A DNA stretch of 64,000 nucleotides from Chionis minor (Eukaryota; Chordata; Aves; Charadriiformes; Chionididae): the NCBI GenBank assembly GCA_013398295.1, contig VZSF01000982.1, positions 62,001-126,000 of the forward strand. Direction: 5' to 3'. Positions 35,566-47,225 of the stretch are shown here, piece by piece (position 1 is the first letter of the stretch; each line of letters starts with the position of its first letter). The translations under genes and the position numbers were made by a program. Below the pieces are notes generated by a model that was not told the origin of the DNA, did no database searches, and saw only the letters and a program-made list of their open reading frames with translations.

Positions 35566-38500
35566 ACCATATCGTTAATTGTTGGAGGGGGAAGGGGAGA
35601 GTTCCTCTTTATTTTACCTATCTTTTATGTCGCCTCTAATAAACAAAGAAAATACATTCCAAGGAAGAAAATGAAAATTTAATGTGGCAGTCCAGAGATT
35701 ATGGAAGGAATGGACACTTTTAATGGCAAGAAAAGATCTACTGTGTTATGTGCTTTTGCTTTATTGCCAGTAGGAGACCTGCTAGAATTATTTGTGCTTC
35801 ATCTTCAGCTAGTTCTTAAGCCCAGTGGGGAGCAGCCACTGAGTTTGAGGTCAAGTTTTCAGAAATAAAGTTCTGATACAGTGATCTAAACTCTTGAAAC
35901 CACCGTGTGCAAACGTATCAAGCCATTTGTGAAATGATTTGGTAACATCTAAGGACGCCTTTATAAAGGAGGTTTCTACACTTCTCTCATTATACAAGTG
36001 AACACGCTGTACAACATAGGAGTGAACTCTCTGCAGCATATATTTCCATATAGATATTTCCAGCAAAGAACAAGGAAAAGGCTTTGCATGTCCTAACTGT
36101 GAGCAATGGATGCAGCTGGAGCTGGAGCCTTAGCCCAGATGCGCAGCTTCTGTTCCTTCTCGCTTGTTGATGCCGCAGGCTTACGCGGGGCATCTTCCAC
36201 TGCATTTTGATTCCTTTCATACAGTGCATCTATAGACCGTCCTCCCCCAAATTAAATTACATTTTGTCATGCTTCTTGCTAAGCAGTACTCCAATACTGA
36301 ACAGACATTTCTAGGATGCAGTGAAAGTACAGTGTATTTTGTAAAAGTGTAAGAGGCAGACACGCGTGCACGCAAAAAAAAAAAAAAAAAAAAAAGGCTT
36401 TGAGAAGAGTGTTCCAGTGTCAAATTAAGCATGTGAAAGTCAAGAAATGCCAGAGGTAAGGCTGTTTCATGCAGTCTTAATTGAGTTCTTTCATGTGTAT
36501 GATTTATAAACCGGATGTTAGACTGACAGGTGCCTATTATGTATATTCACTCTGACACCAGCTTATTTTGTGATTATACTAAGAGAGGGCACAAGGACCA
36601 AATCCGTGTTATGGGGTGAATGAGCTGTTGCATGCAGAATTCTTTATTCACCAGTTGTACTGTGACACCTTAGCATTTTTAATTTAAATATTAAGAAGTG
36701 TAGGGGGCAGGGAGAAAATGCCAAAACACAGCATTTGATGCACACTAACTCACACAAATCACGTGCACAAGACACCTTTGCATCCACAGCAGGGACCAGA
36801 ACTTTTCAATTCACAAGGCAGCAGGTAACTCTTTGCTAGTGAGTGGACCAGCGACCAGGCTGAAGGACTGTGAGGTTCTCACCCAGGTCTCTCACCTGCC
36901 GGCAGAGCATTGCTGAGAGGTCCTTAAATTTTAAATTCTGGGTCGAAGCATGATCCCAGTCTCTCCTTGACCTTCTTTTTCTGCCACTGCCCTTCCCTCC
37001 CTAAGGTAGTCAGTCCTGCATGTATCGACCCGTACAAACTGTTTTGCAGAAGTGGTATAACACGGACAAATTTGGATAACACCTCAATGTGGATGTGCTC
37101 CTGACACTAGGGGAGGAGCTAAGCTGTGGTTTGTTGCTCGAAAGCATGATCATGTTCATGCTTTTCCATGAAGTGAATCCCAAATTCTTACATGTGAACT
37201 GGACAGTAGGGAAAATAGAGATTTCTTTTTCCTCTAACACTGACTCTCTGTGAGAAAAAAAAAAACAACAACTTAGTGCACATACTAGGCTTTGAAAATC
37301 TCAGCCCCAAATAGACAGATTATATTAAATTGTTAGTACTGAAATTATCATATGAAAGTATGGCACTGCTTTAGTAGCGGGATATAATTCTGCCAGATGT
37401 CAATATAGTAACATAAACATACATATAATTCGGTATTTCAGTATGTAAAACCTGCTGAAAGAGTTCCTCTGAGTCCTTCATGTTACAAATTTACTTGAGT
37501 TCCTTCTTGTGAAATTAAGGCTAGTGAATTCCAGTTATAAGAATTATGTATGATATAAACCCTGTTTAGTAATTGTTTTTAAGATTCAATTGGTGGTTCC
37601 CTGCCCTGGTGAAGGCTTCATATATCACACCTTCAGTGATGAGGGACTCCATTCGACATTGTTTAATCTTTATTCAGAAGGATACTGCATCAAAACAAGA
37701 AGTTTAGAGTTCGTGATGCAGTGCCCTTTTTGATATTCCAGATAAATAATTCCATTTTAATGTCACAGTAGGAAAACAACTGATTGAGATTTAATGTTAT
37801 ATACAAGGAGCTGCACAATGTGTTAGTTATTTGTCAGTCTGATGGAAGAGCAGAGGAGTTTACTTCCTTTGATTCCAGACACGCTATATTTTATGACTGA
37901 CTTTTACTTGTTTTACTTATTCCATATAAAATCTGTCATGATTATACATCAGAAAACATTTCATTATTCCATCCATGAGAAATAACTGTAGTCAGTGCCG
38001 AAGCAACAGATTGCTGCCTCTTGCAAGCTTTATGGAAGTGTGTTGTAATGGGATCGAGTAGCCTGGATCGATAGTTCTCTCTAGTAATACAATCCGCTGT
38101 CAGATAACTTCCAACAGCTTTACAGATTTAATGAACTCCCTGGGTTGATGATAAAAATATAATGTAAGGAGGAAACTAAAACACCATCATGTATTAGATA
38201 TAGCCCTAGGCAACATTTTATGACCATCTTTTCTTCAGTTGTATATTTTTAATTATAAAGCCAGTATGCATCAAGCACTGTCCTGAAATTCTCCATCAGT
38301 GAAATTCATCTTGCTCTTCTCAAGTCAAGGATAAGGAGACTTCATGTAGGGAACTAAATGAGAATTTCAGGCTCTGTGTTCACAATACTTTGGTGGTAGT
38401 ATTTCAACCTGTGAGCTGGAGGAGAAGCCATTTCTCATTGTACCCTCTTTGGGGCCATTAAAGCCTTTTGCAGGAACATCCTTTATCTCCAGGGCCTCTC

Positions 38501-41500
38501 TGCCCCATCCATAGTCGGATCCTAATTCCCACAGTTTTTTTGGAACTGAGGGAGTCACAGAAGGAAGCACAAATCTGTGGATACCCAATCAGTGAGAACA
38601 AATGTCTGAACTGCTACTAAAAATATTGTTTAATGGATAAATCTTAAGAAATTAGACTTATTGTAAGGAATGTATCTACTACGAAGAAACAAACTGCTTA
38701 GATAAGACACTATAGCTGTAGGAGTAACCTTAAGTATGCCTAGATTTGAGCACACCGACACAAGAGTTAAGGATTTTTGCCTGTAATAGGAAGGTGGAAA
38801 GCTATATAAATGTGTTGGAGAAGCACTAAAAATTATTTTCCTCTCTAGAAAAAGGTCAATAAAAAGTTGCCAGTGCCATACAGTAAGAATTTCTTTATTC
38901 AGGTTTTCATCCCAGTAAACAGGAATGCTCATGCAGGTCTCGGGCATGACACAATACTTTGTCTAAAAGTTAGGAAAAGCAAATGTAGCAGCAGTGTGAC
39001 CTCTGGACAGACTGAAAAATATACACTGTGGTTGTTCTTATTTCTTCCTGTCTTCTTTGCTGTCCAAATTAAAAAAGATAGTGGCGTTGTGACAATGCTA
39101 CTAACTAAATTTCTGTTGGGTGTCCCTAGATTTCCTCCAAGTAGTTTTGATGCGGCTTCTCACTGGTGCTAAGCACCATCATTCATGTGCTGCTGCTATT
39201 CAGCCTTTCTTTGCTCCTTTGTGGAGGTCCAGCATCCACCTTAGTGCTCCTGCCAAGCCATAGCTCAGGTGGTGCCAGCATCCTGGTAGTGCACTCTTGA
39301 AACAGACATTTCCCTGCCTCGCTGGACTTAATCCTTTTGATGTGTTTGACCCCAGGGGAAAAGACAGTGCTTAGTCCTTTCCCATTGGGCAGTCAGAAGA
39401 ATCAAAGTTCAAGGTGCCGTTGGAGAATTCAGGTCTGGGTTGGCACTTGTGCTCAGGCCTTGGACTACCTGAGGCAAGGTTACCTGCAGAAGGGCCATAG
39501 ACGAGGTAATGCAGGAGCCATGGAGGCTTCCTGATCAAGATTCACATCTAACAGGAGGTTAGATGGAGTTGTGTCCTTTCCTGAGCCAGCTTCAAAAGCA
39601 GCAGTAGATCTCGAAAAGGGATTTGGCCCAACTGCTCGAAAAGATGCAGTGTCTCATCCGTGCATCCCAAGCAAGACCTATTCCCACCACTGCAGTTCTG
39701 TGACAAGGAGAACCTGCAGACTCCCACAGTGGGGGGAGTTGCACAGGAGCTGGCTGGCCCTCTGCTCCATCCGCCAGACCAAGAGCAGCCATAAAAAACA
39801 GGAAGAGTGTTTATGCCTGATGCACTAAGTGCCAGATATTTCTTCCCTGAACAGTCTAATTTTTGGCCTATTTCAGAAGACCAAATCACTGCCTGCACTG
39901 CCTTATTAGAGGAACAATGTTCATAAAAATGTTGACACTGCTTACTATCATAAGCATTGGTAATGCTAGTGGAAAAAAGGCAAAATTTATGCAAACAATT
40001 TAGTTCTGTTAGAATTATTGAAAAGGGGAAATATCTTCAAAGCAATAAAAGCAAGAAATTATATTTATGACAGTACTAGAATTCCTGGGGAAATAGTGCA
40101 TTAAGTAAACAGGAATCACAGTGTATGTTTTGTTACCTTGCTTTTTACAGAGCAGAAGCTTTAAACCAAACAAGGTTACACTGGCCCGGAAAAGCGAATT
40201 CTTACCTTTTGCCTTAGATATATTTCCTAGCAGAAAAAATGGGAACAGGAGCAGAGGACTGGAGTGAATGTGTAAACTGAATTTTAAGATAAGAGGTCCA
40301 CTTAATTCTCCTTGCGTTATTTCTCCATATGATCCAAGCTCCCAGATGGCAGATGATTTTATAGGAATGCTTTGTTATGTCGGACAGACAGCATTCTGTG
40401 CGTGCTCTTAGACCTGCTAAGTTTTTCTTAAGGAGCCTGACTGCTACTTGAACCACAATTTCCAGTGAAATTCATTCTTATTCAGCTCTAGAATTCACCA
40501 CATTGGTGACCTGCAGCTTCTTAGAAGAAAGAAACATCTCATAACACCATTGAAGACCACTGAGATTCCTCAGTGCTAACTGCATTTGATTGACCTTGAG
40601 TGATTTTGAGAGTTTACTGATCTTTTCATGGGACTTAGTTTGAAGAGACATTGGTGTTTGTTGCAAACAGCTTGTTGTTTTTGAAACACTTTAGGGGAAG
40701 TAGGCTTTTATTTTTCTGAAAGATGGAGAAGGAGCCTATGAGCTGAATATAATATGCTTTTAGCTGAATACAGTAAGCTGAGTATAATTGGTTAATATGT
40801 CTCTAGGGGAATCATATTCCCGTATTTCCATAGGCCTAGAGATGCTTCTTTAAAAAATGAGGGCCTTGCTTTTGGGACTGTGAGCTGTTTGCTACTTACT
40901 GGCCCAGTAGCTTGGATGGGGAGTGATGTACCTTCTGTGATGAAGTTCCAACCAACGCAGGGATGCCAACAGAGAGTGAGACTAGAAGGCCACATCATGG
41001 CTCTGCAGTTTACCCTATAAGTGATGGCAGGCAAATGGACGTTAACATTCTCTTGGACGCAACTTGAAACAGTAAACCTTTTTTTCTTTTCTTTAGCTGC
41101 TCTTTCATCATAATTTTCTATATTGCCTTTTTATCAATCTTCTCTTTTTTTGTCACACAGGAGCAATTTAGTGAGTTGGATAACGTGGCCATCTGGTTGG
41201 CTGAAGTAAAGAAGCCTACAACACATCTACGTTGTGCTTGCAGAGGGCTTTGATCCATTAAGCATCAAAATGTAAACTGTTCTTCTTCAGAAGTGTTTAA
41301 ATATGTATGTAGATATAAGCTGATATGTAACAGCCCTGTGCCAAAGGAGAAAAGAAGTTGTAAAAATCTAGTTACGGCAGCAAAAGTCAAGGAAAGTATC
41401 AGTAACGCACCGATTAAACTACTGCATGTGCCTCAGTCAGTCTCATAAATTGCAGTTGTTTCCCAGTAAGAGCTTTACAGAAAGGCACAATTATTTAGTC

Positions 41501-43984
41501 CTGTCTGAAGAGTTATGTGAAATAACCCTTCCTAGCTTTAATGAGCAAACAGAAGTCCCCAAGGCAGGAGACATGTCTCTCAGGATTACTCTTGCCCCAG
41601 TCAAATAATCTGTTGCTGTGGTCCAGAGAGAAACAGTTCTTGAGCTTTTATCAAATTAAGCAAGAGCTCCTGGAAGTGTAAAATGTTTAATCCTGTTTGT
41701 AACCTTCCTTTTAAATTCTTAGTCTGACTAACTTCTTAAAGTACATTGGTAGCAGAATTTCTTATTGGTCACTGTAGCTGTCAGGAAAGATGTTTTTAAC
41801 TAATGCTAGTCATGTCATCACCTTCGTTTACACAGAGCAGGTATTTCTGATCTTGATTATCCTTCCAGAGTCCCTTTGGTGTGATCACTCGCCGAGTTAT
41901 GGATCTTTTTCATTTCAGAGGTCCCAAAAAGTCTGTTTTCTAGTTCATCTCAGGGTAGATGAGCTTGTTTAAGGTGAGATTCAGTGATCTGGTCCTGGAG
42001 CCTTACGTGATTTTAGTAGCCAAACTTTTTTCTCTTCTAACTCTTTTACAGCAGTAGTTTTTTATAAAGCTTACCTTTGATCTTGGTATGCTGTCACACT
42101 TATAGTGCATTCTAAAGCAGAGGCTCGGCAACAGCTGTCACAACCTAATGAACAACGTCTCTGAATATCAAATGTAACACAGAGCTCTGCGAGTGTGGTG
42201 ACTTGTTCCCAAGAAATGTCAGCTCTCTTGCTATGCAGCACGTAGCAAATACAGTTTATACAGCTATCTCCCAATATGTAACTGCTAGTCTGCAGCCTAA
42301 AAATAAGAGATAACTTTTATAGGTGACAAAAAGCAATAATACTTGGTTGAGGTATTAATGGATGAAAATATCACCTCCCTGTGCAAAAAAATCTGTGCTT
42401 TGCTTATATCAGCATTTTATAAGACACAACCTGCATGTTTCTTTTTGATTATTTTCTTCTCCTAGCCCTAAGGGTGTCTCTAGAGAAGATTAAGACAAAA
42501 GAGGTTTATAGTGGCACCTATAAACTATATCGTGGCAGCGAAAACGCAATCTGTCCCACCTTTCCAGAGTTTTTCACTGAGGAACATTTATGCCTCGATG
42601 CGCATATCCAGTTATCCTAATAGAATACCTAAACCGTGCAACTAGAAAGAGAATATGGGATTTACAAAAACGCAAGAGAAAGACAAACATCAGCATTAAC
42701 AAAAAATGCAGAAAGTTTTAAAGCAGCAGGGTTGTCTGGATTTCACTGCGCTGAACAGATTTGCTAATTTATTTTATTAGTTCAATCTTGTTTTCTTAGC
42801 ATGAAAGATTAACAACAGATTTTTTTTTTCTTTCCCTGTTTGGAAGCAGGAGCTCTCCTAGGAGCTCTATCCAGACAAAGCCATATTAAATAACAGTTTA
42901 TGAGAGTTGGATTGGATAAAATTTGGAGGTGATTGATGACATGATTGCTACTGGTTGTCTGTGGGATGTCTCAAGCTTTTAACTTTTCTGCTCGGAGTTC
43001 CATGCGTAATACTCCTGCTGCACAGATCTCAACGAGTCAGCTCTAGAGAGCCACAGTGTTTAAATGGCCCTTTTAACAAGAATATTCGTAGTGCACTGGA
43101 GATAGGTTTGCCAGAGCTGAGCCTTTGTGGAAACATCTGTTACTCGAATTTTAGTTTTGTTTTGTTTCTTTTAAATCAAAATATATGAGTGTATATACCA
43201 TGGCAGAGAATCGAATCTTCTTGATTTTTGATAGATCTGTCCCACAATATGATACTGCTATGTAAGCATCAACTCTGAGCATAGACTGGGGAGGAAAACA
43301 CAATATATTCAGCGGAAGTACCAAATTTCAAAATACTTGAGATAGTGCATACATCTGTCCTCAGACCACTCTACGGCTTTTCTAGTTAGAGCATTAAGTA
43401 TGTCTGTGAATAAGTTTGATGCTTAGCACCCTTGTCCCAGGAATTAAAATAGCATATCTGAAGGTACACCAGTCCCTGGCTAGTTTTTATGATCATGTTA
43501 TACTCCAGGAGAGGAAGGTTTGTTGAGAGTAGCTGTTGCCTGCTGTAGTGCAGCAGAACACGGTCGACGCAGAAGCCCCAGCATGGGTCAGACCAAACTC
43601 AAAACCAGCAGTATAAAGATATTATAGGAATCGATCAGGGCTTCAAGCAAAATGAACTTGGACTCATCCCTGGAAATACATGTGCAGGAAGCAGTATAGT
43701 ACTGCTCATCAGAGACTATAGAGTCAAAAGAAACTGGTTACTGCTGTTGTGTGCGGCTCCTCACTGAAAAAATCAGTGTATCTAAGCAGAATTGAAGGTA
43801 TGAGCATCAGAAACGTTGTAAGCTTCCAGCTTTGTTGAATTGTTAACGTTAAAGAAATGACACTTTCATTAAATAATTATTTTTACAAAGCATACTTTAC
43901 AGTTCAAAGCTTAAGGACTGTCCTCTTTCTATACCTTTTTGTCTTTCAGGACAATTATAATTACTGTAGAAAACCTCATTGTAG
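35566..43984. other. Non-coding stretch, no gene seen
   Basis: Over 8 kb without a supported gene or identifiable repeat family. Noted: poly-A of 22 at 36374-36395; an A run at 37256-37264; a strong acceptor-like tract (TCTCTTTTTTTGTCACACAG ending at 41160) followed by only 30 open codons and no good donor; and a 148-codon minus-strand open frame at 39548-39994, Ser/Cys/Leu-rich and unrecognised, which I treat as chance. The AT-rich, low-repeat part around 37900-38250 could hold conserved non-coding DNA, but that needs an alignment. Confidence 0.45.
36374..36395 (+). repeat. Poly-A run (22)
   Basis: Uninterrupted A run directly after a short alternating CACGCGTGCACGC segment. No recognisable gene copy upstream, so not clearly a retroposon tail. 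Confidence 0.9.
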
Positions 43985-44155
43985 CGATTAGCATTTTATC
44001 AATGGGTCTCAAAGCACTACCTAAAGGAGCTAAGAGTCATTATCCCTTTTTTGTGTGTGAGGAAAGAGTCAAGAGATGATGAAGAGCCCGGTAAAGGGCA
44101 ACTGGAAGAGTATAACAATGGCCAAAATAGGAACAGAGCCAAGGACCAGCCTCAT
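43985..44155 (-). mobile_element. MIR/CORE-SINE-like element, reverse orientation
   Basis: The plus strand reads 'attagcattttatcaatggg', then 'tctcaaagcactacctaaag', 'gagctaagagtcattatccc', 'tgaggaaagagtca' and 'ataggaacagagccaaggac'. This matches, in order, the reverse strand of amniote tRNA-derived SINEs: 'agcgcttttcatcagtagat', 'ctcaaagcgctttacaaagg', 'aggtaagtatcattatcccc', 'tgaggaaactgaggca', 'aatagaacccagg'. The first 60 bases match best. The element is an old, inactive copy. The open frame at 44076-44267 plus starts inside it and is not a gene. Confidence 0.7.
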
Positions 44156-46867
44156 ACATTATCTAGGAGGCTATTCTCTCCCTGAGTCTTTGCTTTCTAA
44201 TGAGGTTTTCTCCCAAAGATTAGTATTCAAGTTATATCGTTTAGTTCTGTGTTCTTCACTGACATAGAGAGCTGCAGAGCATGGGGTTTATATTTAATAC
44301 AGCACTTAACGTGTGTATTTAAACACTGAGCAACGGTCTCCTCTTGAAGTCCGGTGCTCTTTACCCAGATGTTTGTGCACTGAATCAGACATTGGCTACA
44401 TCATGCTCCCTAATGCAGAACAAAATGAGCTGTTGGATTCTTCCCTTTCCACGAAGATGACTCTTCATGGCAAAAAAATAAAATACTTTGGTTATTTATA
44501 CCAATGACAATTATTGAGTCAGATTTTTCTGACAATATTGATTTTCCTTTCCCTTCCCATGTGCTATTCTGTTCAAAACACGATAGACGCTTCTAATCCA
44601 AATGCGTCTCACCTTGCACTAGGTGCAGACTAAGCCATCTACTGCCCCCAGAGGGTCATTTAGATAATTGAATGTGAATTGCCTTTTAGAGACCTCTTTC
44701 CCTCTCTTGATTGCAACTTGTAGTGACCAGTACGCAACCATGGGTGTCTCAGGAACTCCAGACTAAGTAGCAAAGGCCTTTTTGACTGTTTAGGAAGAGG
44801 AAACATACTCCCTTTTTTTGTATGCGTGGTTAAACTTATCAATAAAAGAGTATGTCAGCGTGTCTGCACTAGAGGTTGCTCTAGCAGGCAACGTTGCGGG
44901 AGCCCTGGGTGTGCACAGGAATGAATCATTCGAGACAACGCTGGTTTTATATGATGTTCCACAGTGCCTCCTCCGAATGGAGGGAGCTGACATGTTGTTT
45001 GAAAAGGTCACTTAAAACCTATAGGCAGTGGGCAATTATTAATATTTATTACTTGTCTAAAGAAGTTTACGTGCAGATACTTACTCCTTAAAGGTTGTGA
45101 GTTGTGGCAGATAAAACTGATAAAAGTTCCTGTTCTGATCTGCTAGGAACTTCTTCCCCTTTCTGTTCTTTCTGTGAATTTTTTCTGCGCATCATTTTTT
45201 TTCTAGTTTTGCTGAAAGATTGGGAAGTGAGGGGAAATTATATTACTATTATTATTATTTGGAGCTACACAATTATACTATTAAGGTTAATGATGCCAGC
45301 AATTATAAGGCATCTAGTTATTTGGAAACTGTCAGTTGGGACAAATTGTTCTTTAATGTCTCTACACATGGATTACTTTGATGGGAATGTAGGAAATCGG
45401 TAGGTCAGTGCAATATTTCTTGTTGCTTTTTGCTGTCAGGAAGCTTTCCCTTCTGTCCTTGAAAAGTATTGCAGGAAAGTATAAACCGCATTATACCACC
45501 CCTTATCTTTCGTATGGGTATTAGTTACAAATATTCTCATTAACTCTCCGTCAATGAATTATGGACCAGCTATTTATGGTACAGAATTATAAATTGTCTG
45601 GGACTGTTTGTGCTCATGGGTTTCTGGCTCTGAAATTTGCCTGCTTTTTACAGAACTGTTAGTTATAAAATGTGCCTGGATTTCTAGAGGATGAGTGGCT
45701 CTGTCATAATATGCCTCCCAAATAAAATGTTCCTTTGCAGTAAGATTTTGCATTGCTTGAAAATTTTTTCCTCATCAAAAAAAATAATTACAAATATCAA
45801 GCCAATTCCCCGTCTGTGCTTATATGGAGTCACAAGTCCACATGCAGCCAACAGAGAGGAGTGTCTATAAGCTCAAAATTTTGCAATCATTTGTTTTGAT
45901 AAAGTCTGTGGTATTTAAAGCCTGGGTGGGAACACTGGTGTTTTCTGCTATTCCGAACTCTGTTTTGAGCGTTCACTAGATATCCTTCAGTGAGCATATG
46001 TAGTGATACCTGCAGTGCATTTGCCTAGAAGATTGTCAGGTTTATTTTGGGCAATTAGATGTGACAACATCAACATTTAGAGTATTGCTTGTATTCCCTG
46101 TACTTAGTAAAGAGAACAGCTGGTTAATACTGATAATATATTGAAATGAACACATATGGATGCACAAATACGTACAATTATCTAGGGAATAGTTGGCATG
46201 ATTTTATGATGCTACTGTCATGCCAGCTAACAATTAAAGGTTAAAAAAAAAAAAAAAGGGTTTCATTTGTTTCAGTCTTAAAGTGATAAAATGCAACCAA
46301 AAAATCAATGTCTTGATCTAGGAAACACTTCAGGGTAAAATGCTATTTGAATGCTTAAAGTGAAGAACAGCATAGTAGAAAGTACTTACAACTGCTCTAC
46401 AAAAAGGTAACTATAGCAGCAGTAGGGGGTAGATGCTGTCCTACCCACCCTGTGCAATTTCCAGAAAAACAAAACAACAACAAAAATCCACAGCAAGATC
46501 CAAACCTTATATTGCACTTTATTTTCAATACAGGTGAAATATTAAGTGGTAACGCCAATAGTGGTCTTGGAATTAGAGCAGCGCTAATGAAGTGCTGGTG
46601 AGCTTCAGTGAGAGCCTACCCAAAGCACCCAATCACAAAGACCCATCTTAATGTACCTACTGGTAGTAAATGTGGTACGTGCTGGAATCGCTCAATTTCT
46701 GTGTTCCTTTAAAGGTGTGAATATGTTTTATTGATTCATCCTGCAAAACGGGGAAGCTGGAATGGAATGGAACCAAATGCAGAAAGATCTGGAGAAGTTC
46801 GGGTTTTTTGTTGTACCTTCTTTCAGTTTCCCTGCCAACTTTTCCTTTCCCTTTAAAGGCAAATAAA
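44156..46867. other. Non-coding stretch, no gene seen
   Basis: No supported gene. Simple-sequence spots: (ATT)n at about 45241-45260 and poly-A of 15 at 46243-46257. Confidence 0.5.
45241..45260 (+). repeat. (ATT)n microsatellite, short
   Basis: About six ATT/ACT units in a row. A similar short run lies at about 47664-47682. Confidence 0.75.
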
Positions 46868-47225
46868 ATCATAGAATCATAGAATCATAGAATGGTTAGA
46901 GTTGGAAGGGACCTTAAAGATCATCAAGTTCCAACCCCCCTGCCATGGGCAGGGACACCTCTGACTAGAGCAGGTTGCTCAAAGCCCCATCCAGCCTGGC
47001 CTTAAACACTTCCAGGGATGGGGCCTCCACAACTTCCCTGGGTAACCTGTTCCAGTGCCTCACCACCCTCACAGTAAAGAACTTCTTCCTAATATCTAAT
47101 CTAAATCTCCCCTCTTCCAATTTAAAACCATTACCCCTTGTCCTATCACTAGACTTCCTGACAAAGAGTCCCTCTCCAGCTCTCCTGTAGGCTCCCTTTA
47201 GGTACTGAAAGGCTGCTAAGGAGTC
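46868..47225 (-). mobile_element. CR1 LINE, 5'-truncated, with intact 3' end
   Basis: On the minus strand the element ends in three ATTCTATG-type octamer units (plus strand: ATCATAGAATCATAGAATC and so on, 46868-46894), the hallmark 3' terminus of avian CR1. Moving into the element, the plus strand shows 'gttggaagggaccttaaag', 'atcatcaagttccaacccc', the 'ccaccctcacagtaaagaac' block, 'ttgtcctatcactagac' and 'aggtactgaaaggctgct', all in family order. About 355 bases remain; the 5' part is missing, as for most CR1 copies. Divergence is low compared with the other CR1 pieces here, so this is one of the younger insertions in the window. The open frame at 46975-47190 plus is antisense to it. Confidence 0.95.

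Noticed and set aside
39548..39994. 148-codon minus-strand open frame
   Set aside because: Ser/Cys/Leu-rich and unrecognised, with competing open frames in the same DNA on both strands.
41161..41253. Exon after a strong acceptor-like tract ending at 41160
   Set aside because: Only 30 open codons follow, no donor is near, no poly-A signal is close by, and the peptide is unrecognised.
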